Shown in pieces: positions 26,762 through 37,316 of a stretch of DNA of 64,000 nucleotides (position 1 is its first letter; every line of letters begins with the position of its first letter). Position numbers and translations under genes: made by a program. The DNA comes from Polaromonas sp. 39-63-25 (lineage in GTDB: Bacteria > Pseudomonadota > Gammaproteobacteria > Burkholderiales > Burkholderiaceae_C): assembly GCF_002278925.1 (NCBI RefSeq), contig NZ_NCJH01000003.1, positions 1-64,000 on the forward strand, given 5' to 3'. The notes beneath the pieces were generated by a model. It ran no database searches and was not told the origin of the DNA. It worked only from the letters and a program-made list of their open reading frames with translations.

Positions 26762-28045
26762 TCAGGCGTGGGTGGCCGGCGCCGCCGGCTGTGGCAGCAC
26801 GGTGAAGGCCAATGCCCCCAGCGTCAGCAGCGCGGCAATGCTGGCCAGCACGGCGGTGAAAGGCTCCACGCCCTGAGCCGACGCCACCGAGGCCACAACG
26901 CCGGTGAACCACTGCATGGTGGCCACGCCCAGAAACATCGCCATGGTGAAGACCGACAGGGCGCGGCCCGTCATGGCCGCCGGGTAGGCGGCGCGCACGT
27001 CGGAATATTGAAGAATCATGTAACCCGACAGCAGGCCGATGACGATGGGCGCCGCCACGTCGATGAGCGGGCTGTGTATGAAGGCAAACGTGGCAAACAG
27101 GCCGGCCACCAGCAAGGTGAAGCCGGTGATCCAGCGGCGCCGCGTGGCGGGCCCGGGGTCGAAGCGGCCGAACAGCGGCGGGCCGGCCAGCGACACCAGT
27201 GACATCACCAGCGCCACGTTGCCGCTTTGCACCAGCGAAAAACCATGACGCTCGATCAGCATGGGGCCCAGCCACAGGCCGCGCAGCGAGACAAAAGAGG
27301 CATACCCCACGCTGGCCAGCAGCAAGATGCCCCAGGTGTGCGGCAGCGTGAACAGCGCGCCAAAGCCGGCCAGGGCCTGGCCCACGGACTCCTTCTTTTT
27401 CAGCGCATCCATCGGGTGCGGCGGCTCATGCACCAGCGCCCAGATCAGCCCCCAGGCGAGCACGCCCCACGCGCCCAGCACCCAGAAACCCATGCGCCAC
27501 GAACTGGCCTCGATCAGCCAGGCCAGCGGCGTGCCGGTCAGCAGCAGGCCGATGCCGCCCAGGCTCATGGCCAGGCCCGAGATGGCGGCAAAGCGGTGCG
27601 CCGGCATGTGCCGCGCGATGAACACCGTGCACACCAGAAAGGCCGGCGCGCAGCCGATGCCGATCAACACCTGGCCGGCCATCAGCATGCCGAAGCTGGT
27701 GGACAGCGCCGACACGGCCGCGCCGGCAATCGCCACCGGAAACGCGGTGAGCACGGTGCGCCGCACGCCGTGCAGGTCAATGCCTATGCCCATGAACAGC
27801 TGCATGGCGCCAAAGGCAAAGTGAAAGGCGCCGGCAAACAGGCCCAGCGCCTGGGCGCTCAGGCCAAAGTCGGCCTGCAGCGGTGTGGCCATGATGGCGG
27901 CCACGGTGCGGCAGGCCTGGCTTAGCGCAAACGCGGTGATCAGCGCAAACAGCATGACCCAGATGGCGCGCGTGGGATCGGCGCGGGGGTCGGGAAGGGC
28001 GGGCGACGCGTGGGCGGCGTGGGGTGGCGGTGCGGCGGCGGTCAT
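26762..28045 (-). CDS. MFS transporter
   Basis: 427 residues with 12 predicted membrane segments. The inter-helix motif of the major facilitator superfamily appears as GIDLHGVRRTVLT between helices 2 and 3, and helices 5 and 11 carry Gly-rich stretches (GLAMSLGGIGLLLTG). A charged central loop (HPMDALKKKESVG) separates the halves. It resembles CynX/NimT or hexuronate-type carriers in general layout, but the substrate is not readable. N-terminal 25 residues are Ala/Pro-rich. It is preceded by no partner gene; transcription runs toward the DUF1264 gene, with which it is convergent. Confidence 0.9.
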   Translation of the reverse strand: MTAAAPPPHAAHASPALPDPRADPTRAIWVMLFALITAFALSQACRTVAAIMATPLQADFGLSAQALGLFAGAFHFAFGAMQLFMGIGIDLHGVRRTVLTAFPVAIAGAAVSALSTSFGMLMAGQVLIGIGCAPAFLVCTVFIARHMPAHRFAAISGLAMSLGGIGLLLTGTPLAWLIEASSWRMGFWVLGAWGVLAWGLIWALVHEPPHPMDALKKKESVGQALAGFGALFTLPHTWGILLLASVGYASFVSLRGLWLGPMLIERHGFSLVQSGNVALVMSLVSLAGPPLFGRFDPGPATRRRWITGFTLLVAGLFATFAFIHSPLIDVAAPIVIGLLSGYMILQYSDVRAAYPAAMTGRALSVFTMAMFLGVATMQWFTGVVASVASAQGVEPFTAVLASIAALLTLGALAFTVLPQPAAPATHA

Positions 28046-28107
28046 GCCGGTGAGGTTACACGACCTGCGACGTCATGGCAGGCCTTCACCCGCAGGGGGC
28101 GGGGCGC

Positions 28108-28527
28108 TCAGTGCAGCGTGCCGTTGGATTCCACCTGCGGTACCACGCGGGCCAGGTTGTTGGCGTGCGCCTTGCAAAACGCCACCAGTTCTTCCAGGTC
28201 GGCGGATTTGTCGAACACCCGGTCGGCGCCCAGCTGCAGGCAACGGTCCGTGATGTTCCGATGGCAATAACTGGTGAGCACCACCACCTTCTGGTTCGGC
28301 TTGCGCGCCTGGCAGTCGCGCAACACGCCAAAGCCGGAACCTTCCGAGAGGAAAAGGTCAACAATGGCCAGCTGCCAGTCGTCATTGAAGGTGCGCAGCC
28401 ATTGGCGGGCCGCAGCCTCGCTGGCGGCATGGCCGACAAATTTGAGCGGCGCCACTTCTTCCATGGCCAAGACCACGGTGTCGCGTATCTCGGGCTTGTC
28501 TTCGACAAGGAAAGTGCTGAGCAGCAT
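28108..28527 (-). CDS. Stand-alone response-regulator receiver protein
   Basis: 139 residues from ATG 28527 with GGGGA upstream. A single CheY-like receiver domain: acidic pair near residues 9-10 (VED), phospho-acceptor Asp57 in AIVDLFL, Thr85 in VVLTSY and Lys107 in VFDKSAD. No output domain follows; the chain ends with about 20 residues of tail. No sensor kinase adjoins it, so its partner is elsewhere. Single-domain receivers often bind a motor, kinase or scaffold. It lies between the MFS gene and the TRAP operon on the same strand but is separated from the latter by a dispersed repeat. Confidence 0.88.
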   Translation of the reverse strand: MLLSTFLVEDKPEIRDTVVLAMEEVAPLKFVGHAASEAAARQWLRTFNDDWQLAIVDLFLSEGSGFGVLRDCQARKPNQKVVVLTSYCHRNITDRCLQLGADRVFDKSADLEELVAFCKAHANNLARVVPQVESNGTLH

Positions 28528-28647
28528 GGCTCCCCTTTTGATGAAGGGGTAACCGTACGTCACTGCGGCGGCCGCACCTGTGGGCCCGGGACGCCTTGGC
28601 CTGTAGGCGCTGTCCCACAGGTCGCGCAGGGCCTGCGTCTGGAGCAA

Positions 28648-28700
28648 AACAGGGCTCCGGCCCAATACTGACGGGCGCTCAAAGCTATGAAAAAAGTAGC
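28648..28700 (+). repeat. Dispersed 55-60 bp repeat, copy 8
   Basis: CTCCGGCCCAATACTGACGG, GCGCTCAAAGCTATGAAAAA and a GTAGC end. Its end is 15 bp from the stop of the minus-strand dctM gene. Confidence 0.85.
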
Positions 28701-28715
28701 AATCCTGGAGGCGGG

Positions 28716-30038
28716 CTATCCAATCAGTTTGGGCAGCCAGGTCGCAATTGCCGGCATCCAGAACACCGCCGCGAGCAGGATCAGGCTCATGAGTACATAA
28801 GGGACGACGGCGATGAAAATGTGACTCATGGTGACCGACGGCGGCGCCACGCCGCGCATGGTCATCAGGAGCAGGCCGTGCGGCGGCAGCAGCAGGCCCA
28901 GCTGCATGCAGATCAGGAACATCACGCCGAACCAGATCGGGTCGATGCCGAGCGCCTGCACGATGGGCATGAAGATGGGCAGCGTGATCATCATCATGCT
29001 GACCTGGTCGACAAAGATGCCGAGGAAAATCAGCATCAGCATCATGCCGACCACAATCATGTTGGTGGACAGGCCCTGGCCGGTGATGAACTGCACCAGG
29101 CCGCTGCTGGCGCCCGAGAACGACAGGATCTGCGCAAAGGTCGTGGCGCCCAGGATGATGAACAGAATCATGCCCGAGATGCCGGCCGTGCCCTTGAGCG
29201 CCTTGATCACCGCATCCCAGGTCAGCGCGCGGTAACACAGGGCCAGCAGCATGGTGGCAAAAGCGCCCAGCGCCGCGCATTCGGTCGGGGTGGCCCAGCC
29301 GGCGGCCAGCGCGCCCACCACCACGCCGAAGATCGACAGCGTGGGCAGCACATAGCCAAAAAACAGGCTCCAGCGGGCCCAGCCGCGGTGTTGCACCACG
29401 TCGTCCCTGTCGGCCGGCGCGAGCTTGGGGCTGATGCTGACGCGGATGATGATCCACAGCACAAAGGCCACCGACAGAATCACACCCGGAATCACGCCGC
29501 CTATGAGCAGCTTGGAAATCGAGATGCCCGACAGGGAGCCGAGCAACACGGTCAGCGCCGAGGGCGGAATCAGCATGTCGACCGCGCCGATGGCCATGAT
29601 GGGGCCGGTGGCAATCGTCGGGTGGTAGCCGCGCGCCAGCATGATGGGCAGCATCAGCGAGCCCAGCATGGCGGTGGTGGCAATCGTCGAGCCCGAGATC
29701 GCCGAGAACACCGTGCCTGCGACCACGGCCACCACGGCAAGACGGCCGGGCACACGTTTGATCAGGCGCTCCACGCCTTCGATGACCTTGAGTGCCAGGC
29801 CGGTGTGGAACAGGATCTCGCCCATCAGCACAAACAGCGGAATCGGCGTCAGTGAAAAAGCCGTGACCGAGGTCACGCTGCTGCGCGCCAGCTGCATGAG
29901 TCCGGGCTCGCCGCCCATGTAGAGCCAGGCGCCAATGATGTTGATGGTGATGAAGGTCAGCGCCACCGGCATGCCGATGAACAGCAGCACCGTGGAGCCG
30001 CCCAGCATCAGCCAGGCGGCCAGGCCCCAGCCGCTCAT
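28716..30038 (-). CDS. dctM: TRAP transporter large permease subunit
   Basis: 440 residues, about 12 membrane segments. DctM-type landmarks: MPVALTFITINIIGAWLYMG at the start, ALTVLLGSLSGISISKLLIGGVIPG in the middle and GSTIATTAMLGSLMLP upstream of it. DctM forms the transmembrane path for a sodium-driven tripartite periplasmic transporter. Its ATG overlaps the dctQ stop as ATGA (30035-30038). Position after dctP-dctQ and the indolepyruvate oxidoreductase genes suggests that the imported acid feeds that enzyme. Confidence 0.95.
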   Translation of the reverse strand: MSGWGLAAWLMLGGSTVLLFIGMPVALTFITINIIGAWLYMGGEPGLMQLARSSVTSVTAFSLTPIPLFVLMGEILFHTGLALKVIEGVERLIKRVPGRLAVVAVVAGTVFSAISGSTIATTAMLGSLMLPIMLARGYHPTIATGPIMAIGAVDMLIPPSALTVLLGSLSGISISKLLIGGVIPGVILSVAFVLWIIIRVSISPKLAPADRDDVVQHRGWARWSLFFGYVLPTLSIFGVVVGALAAGWATPTECAALGAFATMLLALCYRALTWDAVIKALKGTAGISGMILFIILGATTFAQILSFSGASSGLVQFITGQGLSTNMIVVGMMLMLIFLGIFVDQVSMMMITLPIFMPIVQALGIDPIWFGVMFLICMQLGLLLPPHGLLLMTMRGVAPPSVTMSHIFIAVVPYVLMSLILLAAVFWMPAIATWLPKLIG

Positions 30039-30565
30039 GCTGCGCTCACCGCGTCGTGGCGCGGACCGCGCGGGCCGCGTTGCAGCCGGATCATGCGAAA
30101 AATCATTTCAATTCCAAGAAGAACAAAAACCAGCGGCAGCGGCGCCAGCGCCCACCACTCGGGGGTGACCAGGGTCTTGATGTTGACGGCGCCCGAGATG
30201 TAGCTCGACCACGCGGCCTGCGTGCCGTACCAGGCAATCACCACGCAGCAGGCGAGACCGATCAGGTCGCCGACCCATTCAAGGGTCCAGGCCAGCCGCG
30301 GCGGCAGCGCCTGCAGCAGGATGTCCACCCGGATGTGCTGGCCCTGGCGCAGCAGCCAGGGCGCCACACACATGGTGATCAGGTAGAGCATGAGCTCGGA
30401 GATTTCATTGCTCCAGGCCAGGCCTTGCGGCAGGCCGGGAATGGGCAGGTTGCGCAGCGCCACATCGGCCACGATGATCAGCATCATGGCCATCAGGATG
30501 GCGCAGCCGAGCATGGCCAGCGCGCTGAGCGCCCTGCCGTAGTGGGACGACAGGCGGTCAATCAT
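30035..30565 (-). CDS. dctQ: TRAP transporter small permease subunit
   Basis: 176 residues with four predicted membrane segments, the normal DctQ size. Landmarks are NEISELMLYLITMCVAPWLLRQGQHIRVDIL, read here as ISELMLYLITMCVAPWL then QHIRVDIL, and the last segment PLPLVFVLLGIEMIFRMIRL. DctQ couples the binding protein to DctM. It lies 66 bp after dctP and overlaps dctM by 4 bp. Confidence 0.93.
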   Translation of the reverse strand: MIDRLSSHYGRALSALAMLGCAILMAMMLIIVADVALRNLPIPGLPQGLAWSNEISELMLYLITMCVAPWLLRQGQHIRVDILLQALPPRLAWTLEWVGDLIGLACCVVIAWYGTQAAWSSYISGAVNIKTLVTPEWWALAPLPLVFVLLGIEMIFRMIRLQRGPRGPRHDAVSAA

Positions 30566-30631
30566 GAATCAAGCCACCGCAGCGAAGGCACAGGCGGGTG
30601 AGGCGGCCATGCGCCGGCTGCGGCTGGCACC

Positions 30632-31633
<1,002 letters not shown>

Positions 31634-31699
31634 CTATTGATGATCCGCTCTGCACAAACACCCGTCAATGCGGGCGACTACCACTCTCACGTTGATGAC

Positions 31700-33214
31700 C
31701 TACACCGTGGCCAGCATCTGGTCCAGCGCCTTGCCGCTGTCGTCGGCCAGCGCGGCCTGGCTCAGTGCCTGCAATTTCCGGGCCCCATCGGGTCCGGCCT
31801 GCAGTTGCGGCAGTTTGCTCATGACGCGTTCGAAACTGCGCCAGCCGCGCACATGGGTGTCGCCATAACCTTTGACCAGCCGCTGCGAGCGCGCCACTTC
31901 GAGCGCCAGCGCCGGCTGCGTGCTCGCCAGGCTTGTGATGGTGGCCAGCCAGCCGTCGATGCGCTGCTGCTCCACCTGGAAGCGCAGCGAGCGCGGACGT
32001 AGCGGACGCAGCGCGGCAATCGTGTACAGCAGCAGGTAGCCGCGTATCGAGCTGGTCTGCACGATGCGGCCCTTGCGCGTGAAAGGCTCGACGCAGGCGC
32101 GCGCCCAGGGCGTGGCCAGCAGCCAGCGCCCGAGGCCGGCCGGCAGCGTGTCGGCAATTTCCTCGACGCGCGGATGCAAAAACTCGTTGATGCCCAGGTG
32201 CTGCGTATTGCTCAGCTTGACTTCGCCACCGACGCGCGCAAAACGCGAGCGCCGGGTTTTCAGGTCGGCCACACGCACGGTGTCTTCGTAGGACATCCAC
32301 AGCGCCAGGTGGCGCGCGGTTTCGTCGAGCAGCTCGGCGGCCAGCGCAGGGTCGGCCGGCAGGCGGGCCAGCAGCGGCTGCAGGCGGTCCAGGTAGGTTG
32401 CGGCGTAGGGCACGTCCTGGTAGTCGGCCGCACGCATAACGCCGGCGGCCAGCGTGGCGTGGCTGCTGGCCGGAAAGTTTTGTTCAATACGCTGCGCCAG
32501 CGCCGCGAGCCGCGCGCCGACCGGCGGCATGGGCGCAGCGGCTGGCAGGGCCGCCGCCGCTGGTGGCGCCAGCGTTTGCTGCGCCACGGCAAAACCCGCG
32601 GCAAAGGCCTTGAGGCTGGAGGTGACGCCGACGCCGCCGCGCGTGATGGTGGCTTCGAACTGTTCGCGGGTAAAGGGCAGGTGGCCGGTGGCGGCCAGCG
32701 CGCCATACAGCGTGGGGCTGATCAGGCTGCCGGTGTCTTCGGCCAGCTGGGCAAAGTCGGCGCTGATGAAATGCCGGGCCGCGGCACGCCCGCCTTCAAG
32801 CAGCCTGTCCGAGCTGACGCGGCCGTCACCCATGGCGGTGCGTTCGGTCATGGAATACACGCGGTGCGTCGAGGCCACAAAGGTGGTGCGGTTGGCCGTG
32901 ACCAGGCCGCGCTGCAGTGCGCGGCCGGCCTCCATCAGTTCCGAGGCAATCACGATGTCGACCTCGCCGGGCACCGGGCTCAGCGCCATGACCGGCATGC
33001 GGCCGGCGGGAACGGCGGCTTCGGGGAACATCTCGAGGTAATACACGGTGGCGCCGGTGCGCTGTGCTACGCCGGGCACCGAGGTGGTCTGCGCGAAGTA
33101 ACCGTTCTGTTCGGCCAGATCCACCAGCCAGTCGGCCAGCACACCGCCGCCTTCGCCGCCCATCGCGAGGATGGCGATCGTGATGGCTCGCTCACTGTTC
33201 ATTGGTGTACTCAT
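31700..33214 (-). CDS. Indolepyruvate oxidoreductase subunit beta family protein (fused long form)
   Basis: 504 residues. The N-terminal 200 residues are the gamma-type domain of 2-oxoacid:ferredoxin oxidoreductases (IorB): AITIAILAMGGEGGGVLADW, GYFAQTTSVPGVAQRTGATVYY, and SPVPGEVDIVIASELMEAGR. The remaining 300 residues are an extra domain seen in the long IorB-like proteins of betaproteobacteria; it includes RYLAVAPWARACVE-like and RSLRFQVEQQRIDGWLATI stretches and is of unknown use. It overlaps the iorA-like stop as ATGA (33211-33214). Together they would convert arylpyruvates to acyl-CoA with reduced ferredoxin. Confidence 0.88.
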   Translation of the reverse strand: MSTPMNSERAITIAILAMGGEGGGVLADWLVDLAEQNGYFAQTTSVPGVAQRTGATVYYLEMFPEAAVPAGRMPVMALSPVPGEVDIVIASELMEAGRALQRGLVTANRTTFVASTHRVYSMTERTAMGDGRVSSDRLLEGGRAAARHFISADFAQLAEDTGSLISPTLYGALAATGHLPFTREQFEATITRGGVGVTSSLKAFAAGFAVAQQTLAPPAAAALPAAAPMPPVGARLAALAQRIEQNFPASSHATLAAGVMRAADYQDVPYAATYLDRLQPLLARLPADPALAAELLDETARHLALWMSYEDTVRVADLKTRRSRFARVGGEVKLSNTQHLGINEFLHPRVEEIADTLPAGLGRWLLATPWARACVEPFTRKGRIVQTSSIRGYLLLYTIAALRPLRPRSLRFQVEQQRIDGWLATITSLASTQPALALEVARSQRLVKGYGDTHVRGWRSFERVMSKLPQLQAGPDGARKLQALSQAALADDSGKALDQMLATV

Positions 33215-35397
33215 GCCGCAATCCCTTCGAGCCGGCGCTCAATGCGGTTTTGCAGCCAGCCGATCACCGCCGTGCGCAGCTTCAGCTTGAAGCCGTCCCA
33301 CGCGGTCGGGTTGTTGATGATCTCGGCGCGATAGAAAGACGGGCACAACACCGCGGCGTGTGCCACTTCGCCGCACAAGCCGCAGCCCACGCAGCTGTCG
33401 ATCACCGTGGCGATCGGGTCGCGCCGCAGCGGGTCCGGGTTGGGCTTGATGGTCAGCGAGGGGCAGCCCGAGAGCCGGATGCACGAGTGGTCGCCGGTGC
33501 AGGTGTCGGGGTCGATGCCGAAACGTTCGCGCACCACACGTTCGCCGCCGGCAATCATCTTGCGGATCTGCGGCTTGACGCGGCGCTGGCGGTTCAGCAT
33601 GCATTCGCTTTGCGCAATGATGACCTTGGGGCCTTTTTCTTTCGTGGTGAGTGCTTCGCGCAGGGTGTCGCGCATCTGCGCCAGGCTGTAGGTGTTGGTC
33701 ACCGTCTTGGCCCATTTCACGCCGACGCCGCGCACGGCTTTCTCGATCGGGTTGTTGGTGCTGCGCAGCGGGTTGACGGCCTTGGACGACAGCACGTCCT
33801 GCCCGCCGGTGGCGGCCGAGTAGCCGTTGTCCACCACCAGCAGCACGTTGTCGGTCTGGTTGAACACCGCGTTGCCGACACCGCTGGTCAGGCCGTTGTG
33901 CCAGAAGCCGCCGTCGCCCATCATGGCGATCGTGCGTTTGGAGGTTTCAGTGGTGTTGAAGGCCGAGGCGCCGGCCCAGCCCAGGCCGTAACCCATGGTG
34001 GTGGCGCCGATGTTGAAGGGCGGCAGGATGGAAAACAGGTGGCAGCCGATGTCGCAGCTCACATGGTGCTGGCCGAGCTCGCGCTCGATCAGCTTCATCG
34101 CGGTGAAGATGGGGCGCTCGGGGCAGCCGGTGCAAAACGAGGGCGGGCGGGCCTGCACCTCGGCGGAGGCCGCCTGGATCGCAAAGGCCTTGGGGTTGCC
34201 GCTAAGGACCGCCAGGCCGGTGGCCGCGGGGCGCGCCGCCAGCGGCAGCTCCCGGCCCTCCAGCAGCTCGGGTGCGTAGATGTTTATGAAGCGGGCCAGG
34301 CCCTTGAGCACCACGCCGCCGGTGTATTCGCCGGCCATGGGCAACACGTCCTTGCCGTGCACGCGGGTCTGGATGTCGGCCCGGCGCAGGATGGTGTTGA
34401 CGTTTTGCTCGATGAAGTCGGGCTGGCCTTCCTCGACCAGCAAGATGCCGCGCTTGCCGGCGCAAAAACGCTTGAACTCGTCGTCGATCAGCGGGTAGGT
34501 CAGGTTCAACACATACAGCGGCACCTGCGACTGCCCGAACGCATCGGCCAGTCCCAGCAGCTCGAGCGAGCGCAGCACGCTGTTGTACAGGCCGCCCTGC
34601 ATGACGATGCCGAAGTCTTTGGCGCCCTCGGCAAAAAATTCGTTGAGCTGGTGCTGCTGGATGAACTTCACCGCGGCCGGCCAGCGTTCGGTGATTTTTT
34701 CCTGTTCCTGCGCATAGCTCGCCGGCGGCAGCACGATGCGGCTGGCGTCGCGCTGCGGGTTTTCCATCGCGTCCTTGAGCGTGAAGGCCGATCGCTTGTT
34801 GTCCTTGGTGGGAAAACGCCCATGCACATGGCAGGCGCGTATGCGCAGCTCCAGCATCACCGGTGTGCGGCTGGCTTCAGAGAGTTCAAACCCCATTTCC
34901 ACGGCCTGCACAATGCTTTCCAGGTTGGGGCGCGGGTCCATCAGCCAGACCTGCGACTTCATGGCAAAGGCGTGCGAGCGCTCCTGCATGATGCTCGAGC
35001 CCTCGCCGTAGTCCTCGCCGACGATCAGCAGCGCGCCGCCGGTCACGCCGCCCGAGGCCAGGTTGGCCAGCGCGTCGGAGGCCACGTTGGTGCCGACGGT
35101 GGACTTGAAGGTCACGGCGCCCCGCAGCGGGTAATTGACGGACGCCGCCAGCGTGGCGGTGGCGGTGGCTTCGGAGGCGCTGTGCTCGAAACGCACGCCG
35201 AGCTCCTGCAGGATGTCGTTGGCGTCGGTCAGCACATCCATCAGGTGCGAAATCGGCGCGCCCTGGTAGCCGGCGACATACGACACGCCCGATTGCAGCA
35301 GGGCCTTGGTGACGGCCAGGATGCCTTCTCCGCGAAACTCTTCCCCCGCGCCCAGGCGCAGTTTTTCCACCTCGGCGGAAAACGAACGTTCAGCCAT
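33211..35397 (-). CDS. iorA: Indolepyruvate:ferredoxin oxidoreductase subunit alpha
   Basis: 728 residues from ATG 35397; a TTG seven codons earlier is possible. The N-terminal PYR-like region begins RLGAGEEFRGEGILAVTKAL; the thiamine-diphosphate region carries CDIGCHLFSILPPF and MMGDGGFWHNGLTSGVGNAV, the G-D-G...N cofactor motif. The C-terminal ferredoxin-like part holds two cluster motifs, CTGDHSCIRLSGCP and CVGCGLCGEVAHAAVLCP, for [4Fe-4S] centres. The enzyme oxidatively decarboxylates aryl pyruvates such as indolepyruvate or phenylpyruvate to acyl-CoA. First gene of the operon with the long iorB and the TRAP transporter, divergent from a LysR gene. Confidence 0.94.
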   Translation of the reverse strand: MAERSFSAEVEKLRLGAGEEFRGEGILAVTKALLQSGVSYVAGYQGAPISHLMDVLTDANDILQELGVRFEHSASEATATATLAASVNYPLRGAVTFKSTVGTNVASDALANLASGGVTGGALLIVGEDYGEGSSIMQERSHAFAMKSQVWLMDPRPNLESIVQAVEMGFELSEASRTPVMLELRIRACHVHGRFPTKDNKRSAFTLKDAMENPQRDASRIVLPPASYAQEQEKITERWPAAVKFIQQHQLNEFFAEGAKDFGIVMQGGLYNSVLRSLELLGLADAFGQSQVPLYVLNLTYPLIDDEFKRFCAGKRGILLVEEGQPDFIEQNVNTILRRADIQTRVHGKDVLPMAGEYTGGVVLKGLARFINIYAPELLEGRELPLAARPAATGLAVLSGNPKAFAIQAASAEVQARPPSFCTGCPERPIFTAMKLIERELGQHHVSCDIGCHLFSILPPFNIGATTMGYGLGWAGASAFNTTETSKRTIAMMGDGGFWHNGLTSGVGNAVFNQTDNVLLVVDNGYSAATGGQDVLSSKAVNPLRSTNNPIEKAVRGVGVKWAKTVTNTYSLAQMRDTLREALTTKEKGPKVIIAQSECMLNRQRRVKPQIRKMIAGGERVVRERFGIDPDTCTGDHSCIRLSGCPSLTIKPNPDPLRRDPIATVIDSCVGCGLCGEVAHAAVLCPSFYRAEIINNPTAWDGFKLKLRTAVIGWLQNRIERRLEGIAA

Positions 35398-35598
35398 GCG
35401 CCGCCCCGCTGGCCGCAACGGCGTCCAGGGTCTGAAAAATAGGTGCTTGCTGCATCAATGGCCTTCTGTTTGCAGCGCAATTTACGCAGCTTGAAGGCAT
35501 CATGCAAATGGATTGTATGAATGGAGCACATCTGTTTGATCAATAATTCGGGACAACCCTGAGAACCCTTCACAGACTCTTTCGCGAAAGGCGCGGCG
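35398..35598. promoter_or_regulatory. Divergent control region between iorA operon and LysR gene
   Basis: 201 bp holding both promoters. A TTGATCAA palindrome lies near 35538-35545, and the AT-rich stretch ATGCAAATGGATTGTATGAA precedes it; LysR proteins usually bind a T-N11-A site in such a region. No single site is certain. Confidence 0.45.
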
Positions 35599-36531
35599 AT
35601 GAATTTCCGTCAACTCGACCTCAACCTGCTGCGCGTGCTGGCGGCCATTCACCGCACCGGCTCAGTGACGCTGGCCGGCAAGACTCTGGCGCTGTCGCAG
35701 CCGGCCACCAGCAATGCGCTGGCCCGGCTGCGCGACTTTTTCGAAGACGAGCTGTTTGTGCGCGCGCCGTCCGGCCTGAAGCCGACGCGCCTGTGCGAGC
35801 AACTGGCGCCCGCGGTGCTGGCGCAGCTACTGGCGCTGGAGACGCTGGTCACCGGCCACGAGGAGTTCGACCCGGCCAGCAGCGACATGCACTGGCGGCT
35901 GTCGCTGTCCGACCTCGGGGAAATGCTGTTCCTGCCGGAACTGGCGGGCGCGATGCGTAGCCAGGCGCCGGGGGCGCGCCTGTCCAATATCTCGGTGGCT
36001 TCCAGCGACGTGGCGGCGGCGCTGGAGGCGCGCGAGATCGACCTGGCCATCGGCATCCTGCAGCCGCGTCACCGCGGCATACGCACCGAGCTGCTGTTTC
36101 GCGAGCGTTATGTGGCCATCGCCGCGCCGCAGTGGCGGCCCGCCTCCGGCCGTAGCGGCCGCACCCTGACCGCGCAGCAACTGGCCGAGGCCTCGTTTGT
36201 GGTGGCCGCGCCGACGGCGACCTTTCACGGCAGCGTCGAGCAGATGCTGGCGCGCATGAAGCTGGAAGACCGCATCGTGCTGCGGGCCCGGCATTTCGGC
36301 GCGTTGCCCGAGCTCGCGCTGACCTCGGACCTGCTGTCCATCGTGCCGGAAATGTATGCGCGCAACCTGCGCCAGCGTTACGACTGCCGGGTCTGGGGCA
36401 TTCCCGGCGTGCCGGCCTACGAGGTTCGCCTGGTCTGGCACAGCAGCACCGACAGGGACCCGGCGCACCAGTGGATGCGCGCGCTGGTGCACAAGCTGTT
36501 CAAGCGGCCGGTACGTGCCGAGTCCCGCTGA
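35599..36531 (+). CDS. LysR family transcriptional regulator
   Basis: 310 residues. N-terminal winged helix: NFRQLDLNLLRVLAAIHRTG, then LAGKTLALSQPATSNALARL with the recognition helix, and FEDELFVRAPSGLKPTRL. The C-terminal part is a periplasmic-binding-type effector domain (residues about 90-300). It is divergent from the iorA-iorB-dctPQM operon and is the obvious candidate regulator, most probably an activator that responds to the transported acid or its coenzyme A product. A dispersed repeat lies after its stop. Confidence 0.92.
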   Translation: MNFRQLDLNLLRVLAAIHRTGSVTLAGKTLALSQPATSNALARLRDFFEDELFVRAPSGLKPTRLCEQLAPAVLAQLLALETLVTGHEEFDPASSDMHWRLSLSDLGEMLFLPELAGAMRSQAPGARLSNISVASSDVAAALEAREIDLAIGILQPRHRGIRTELLFRERYVAIAAPQWRPASGRSGRTLTAQQLAEASFVVAAPTATFHGSVEQMLARMKLEDRIVLRARHFGALPELALTSDLLSIVPEMYARNLRQRYDCRVWGIPGVPAYEVRLVWHSSTDRDPAHQWMRALVHKLFKRPVRAESR

Positions 36532-36550
36532 GTTGGCGGATTTTTAAGAC

Positions 36551-36605
36551 AAATCGGCCGTCAGCCCATATACATCGGGCGCAAGCAGCTATTGAATATG
36601 TAGCG
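36551..36605 (+). repeat. Dispersed 55-60 bp repeat, copy 9
   Basis: AAATCGGCCGTCAGCCCATA, GGGCGCAAGCAGCTATTGAA and a TGTAGC end. It lies between convergent LysR and SPOR-protein genes, 19 bp from the latter. Confidence 0.9.
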
Positions 36606-36623
36606 AGCCGGGCTCGCAGCGAT

Positions 36624-37316
36624 TCAAGGGCAGGGCCGCAGCGCCTTGCCTTCGAACTGTGGCTTGAGGGCGTCGAGCTGTTCGCGCAGGGCGGCGTCCA
36701 CCGCGGCAAGCTTGAGGATCTGCCCGCGAGCCTCGGCGCGCTCCTGGACCACGCGGGCGGTACGCACGCCCTTGGTGGCAATACGCGCGAGCTCTTTGTC
36801 GGCGTCGGCCTGCTGGGTGAAGCTGGCCAGGGCCAGCCCGGGGGCCAGCGTCTCGTTGTTGACCGAACGGAAGGCCACGCCGAGCTGGCGCAACTCGCTG
36901 CGTTTTTTGGCCAGAGCGTCTTCGGTGGTGTATTTGCCCATGTAGACAATCCAGCGCGCCGGCTCGGTGCTGCTTTCGAATTGCCAGCTGCCGGCGGGCA
37001 GCGCTTTTTCCAGGCTGGCCCGCAGCGCCGTGGTCTGCTGCTCGTTGAACAGGCCGGCCTGCAGGCATTCGGGGGCCGCGGCTTCCGCCGCGACGCTGGC
37101 GCCATTGCCCGGCCGGGCGGCGCTGCCGCTGTTTTCAATCTGTTGGGCTTCGTCGGCCGTCAGCAGGCGGATGGCTTCGGGCCGGATCTGCGTGGCCATG
37201 CGCTGGGGCTCGGTCTGCACGCCGGGCGCCATGCCCAGCGGGGCCAGCGCGCCTTGGGACCAGGCGAAGTAGGCGACGTTGGCCAGCGCCAGCAGCAACA
37301 CCAGCAGCCTCAGCAT
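36624..37316 (-). CDS. SPOR-domain membrane protein
   Basis: 230 residues with an N-terminal membrane anchor (MLRLLVLLLALANVAYFAWS). A C-terminal SPOR-type region is seen as CLQAGLFNEQQTTALRASLE, WIVYMGKYTTEDALAKKRSEL and LASFTQQADADKELARI. SPOR domains bind denuded septal glycan strands, so a cell-division role is likely. It overlaps the birA stop by 7 bp on the same strand and is presumably translated from the same transcript; a SPOR gene after birA is common in this order of bacteria. Confidence 0.85.
   Translation of the reverse strand: MLRLLVLLLALANVAYFAWSQGALAPLGMAPGVQTEPQRMATQIRPEAIRLLTADEAQQIENSGSAARPGNGASVAAEAAAPECLQAGLFNEQQTTALRASLEKALPAGSWQFESSTEPARWIVYMGKYTTEDALAKKRSELRQLGVAFRSVNNETLAPGLALASFTQQADADKELARIATKGVRTARVVQERAEARGQILKLAAVDAALREQLDALKPQFEGKALRPCP

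Noticed and set aside
33202-35442. A 746-residue plus-strand reading frame opposite iorA
   Set aside because: It is antisense to a clear, motif-complete IorA protein and consists of His/Ala/Gly/Arg-rich low-information sequence, as expected for the opposite strand of high-GC codons.
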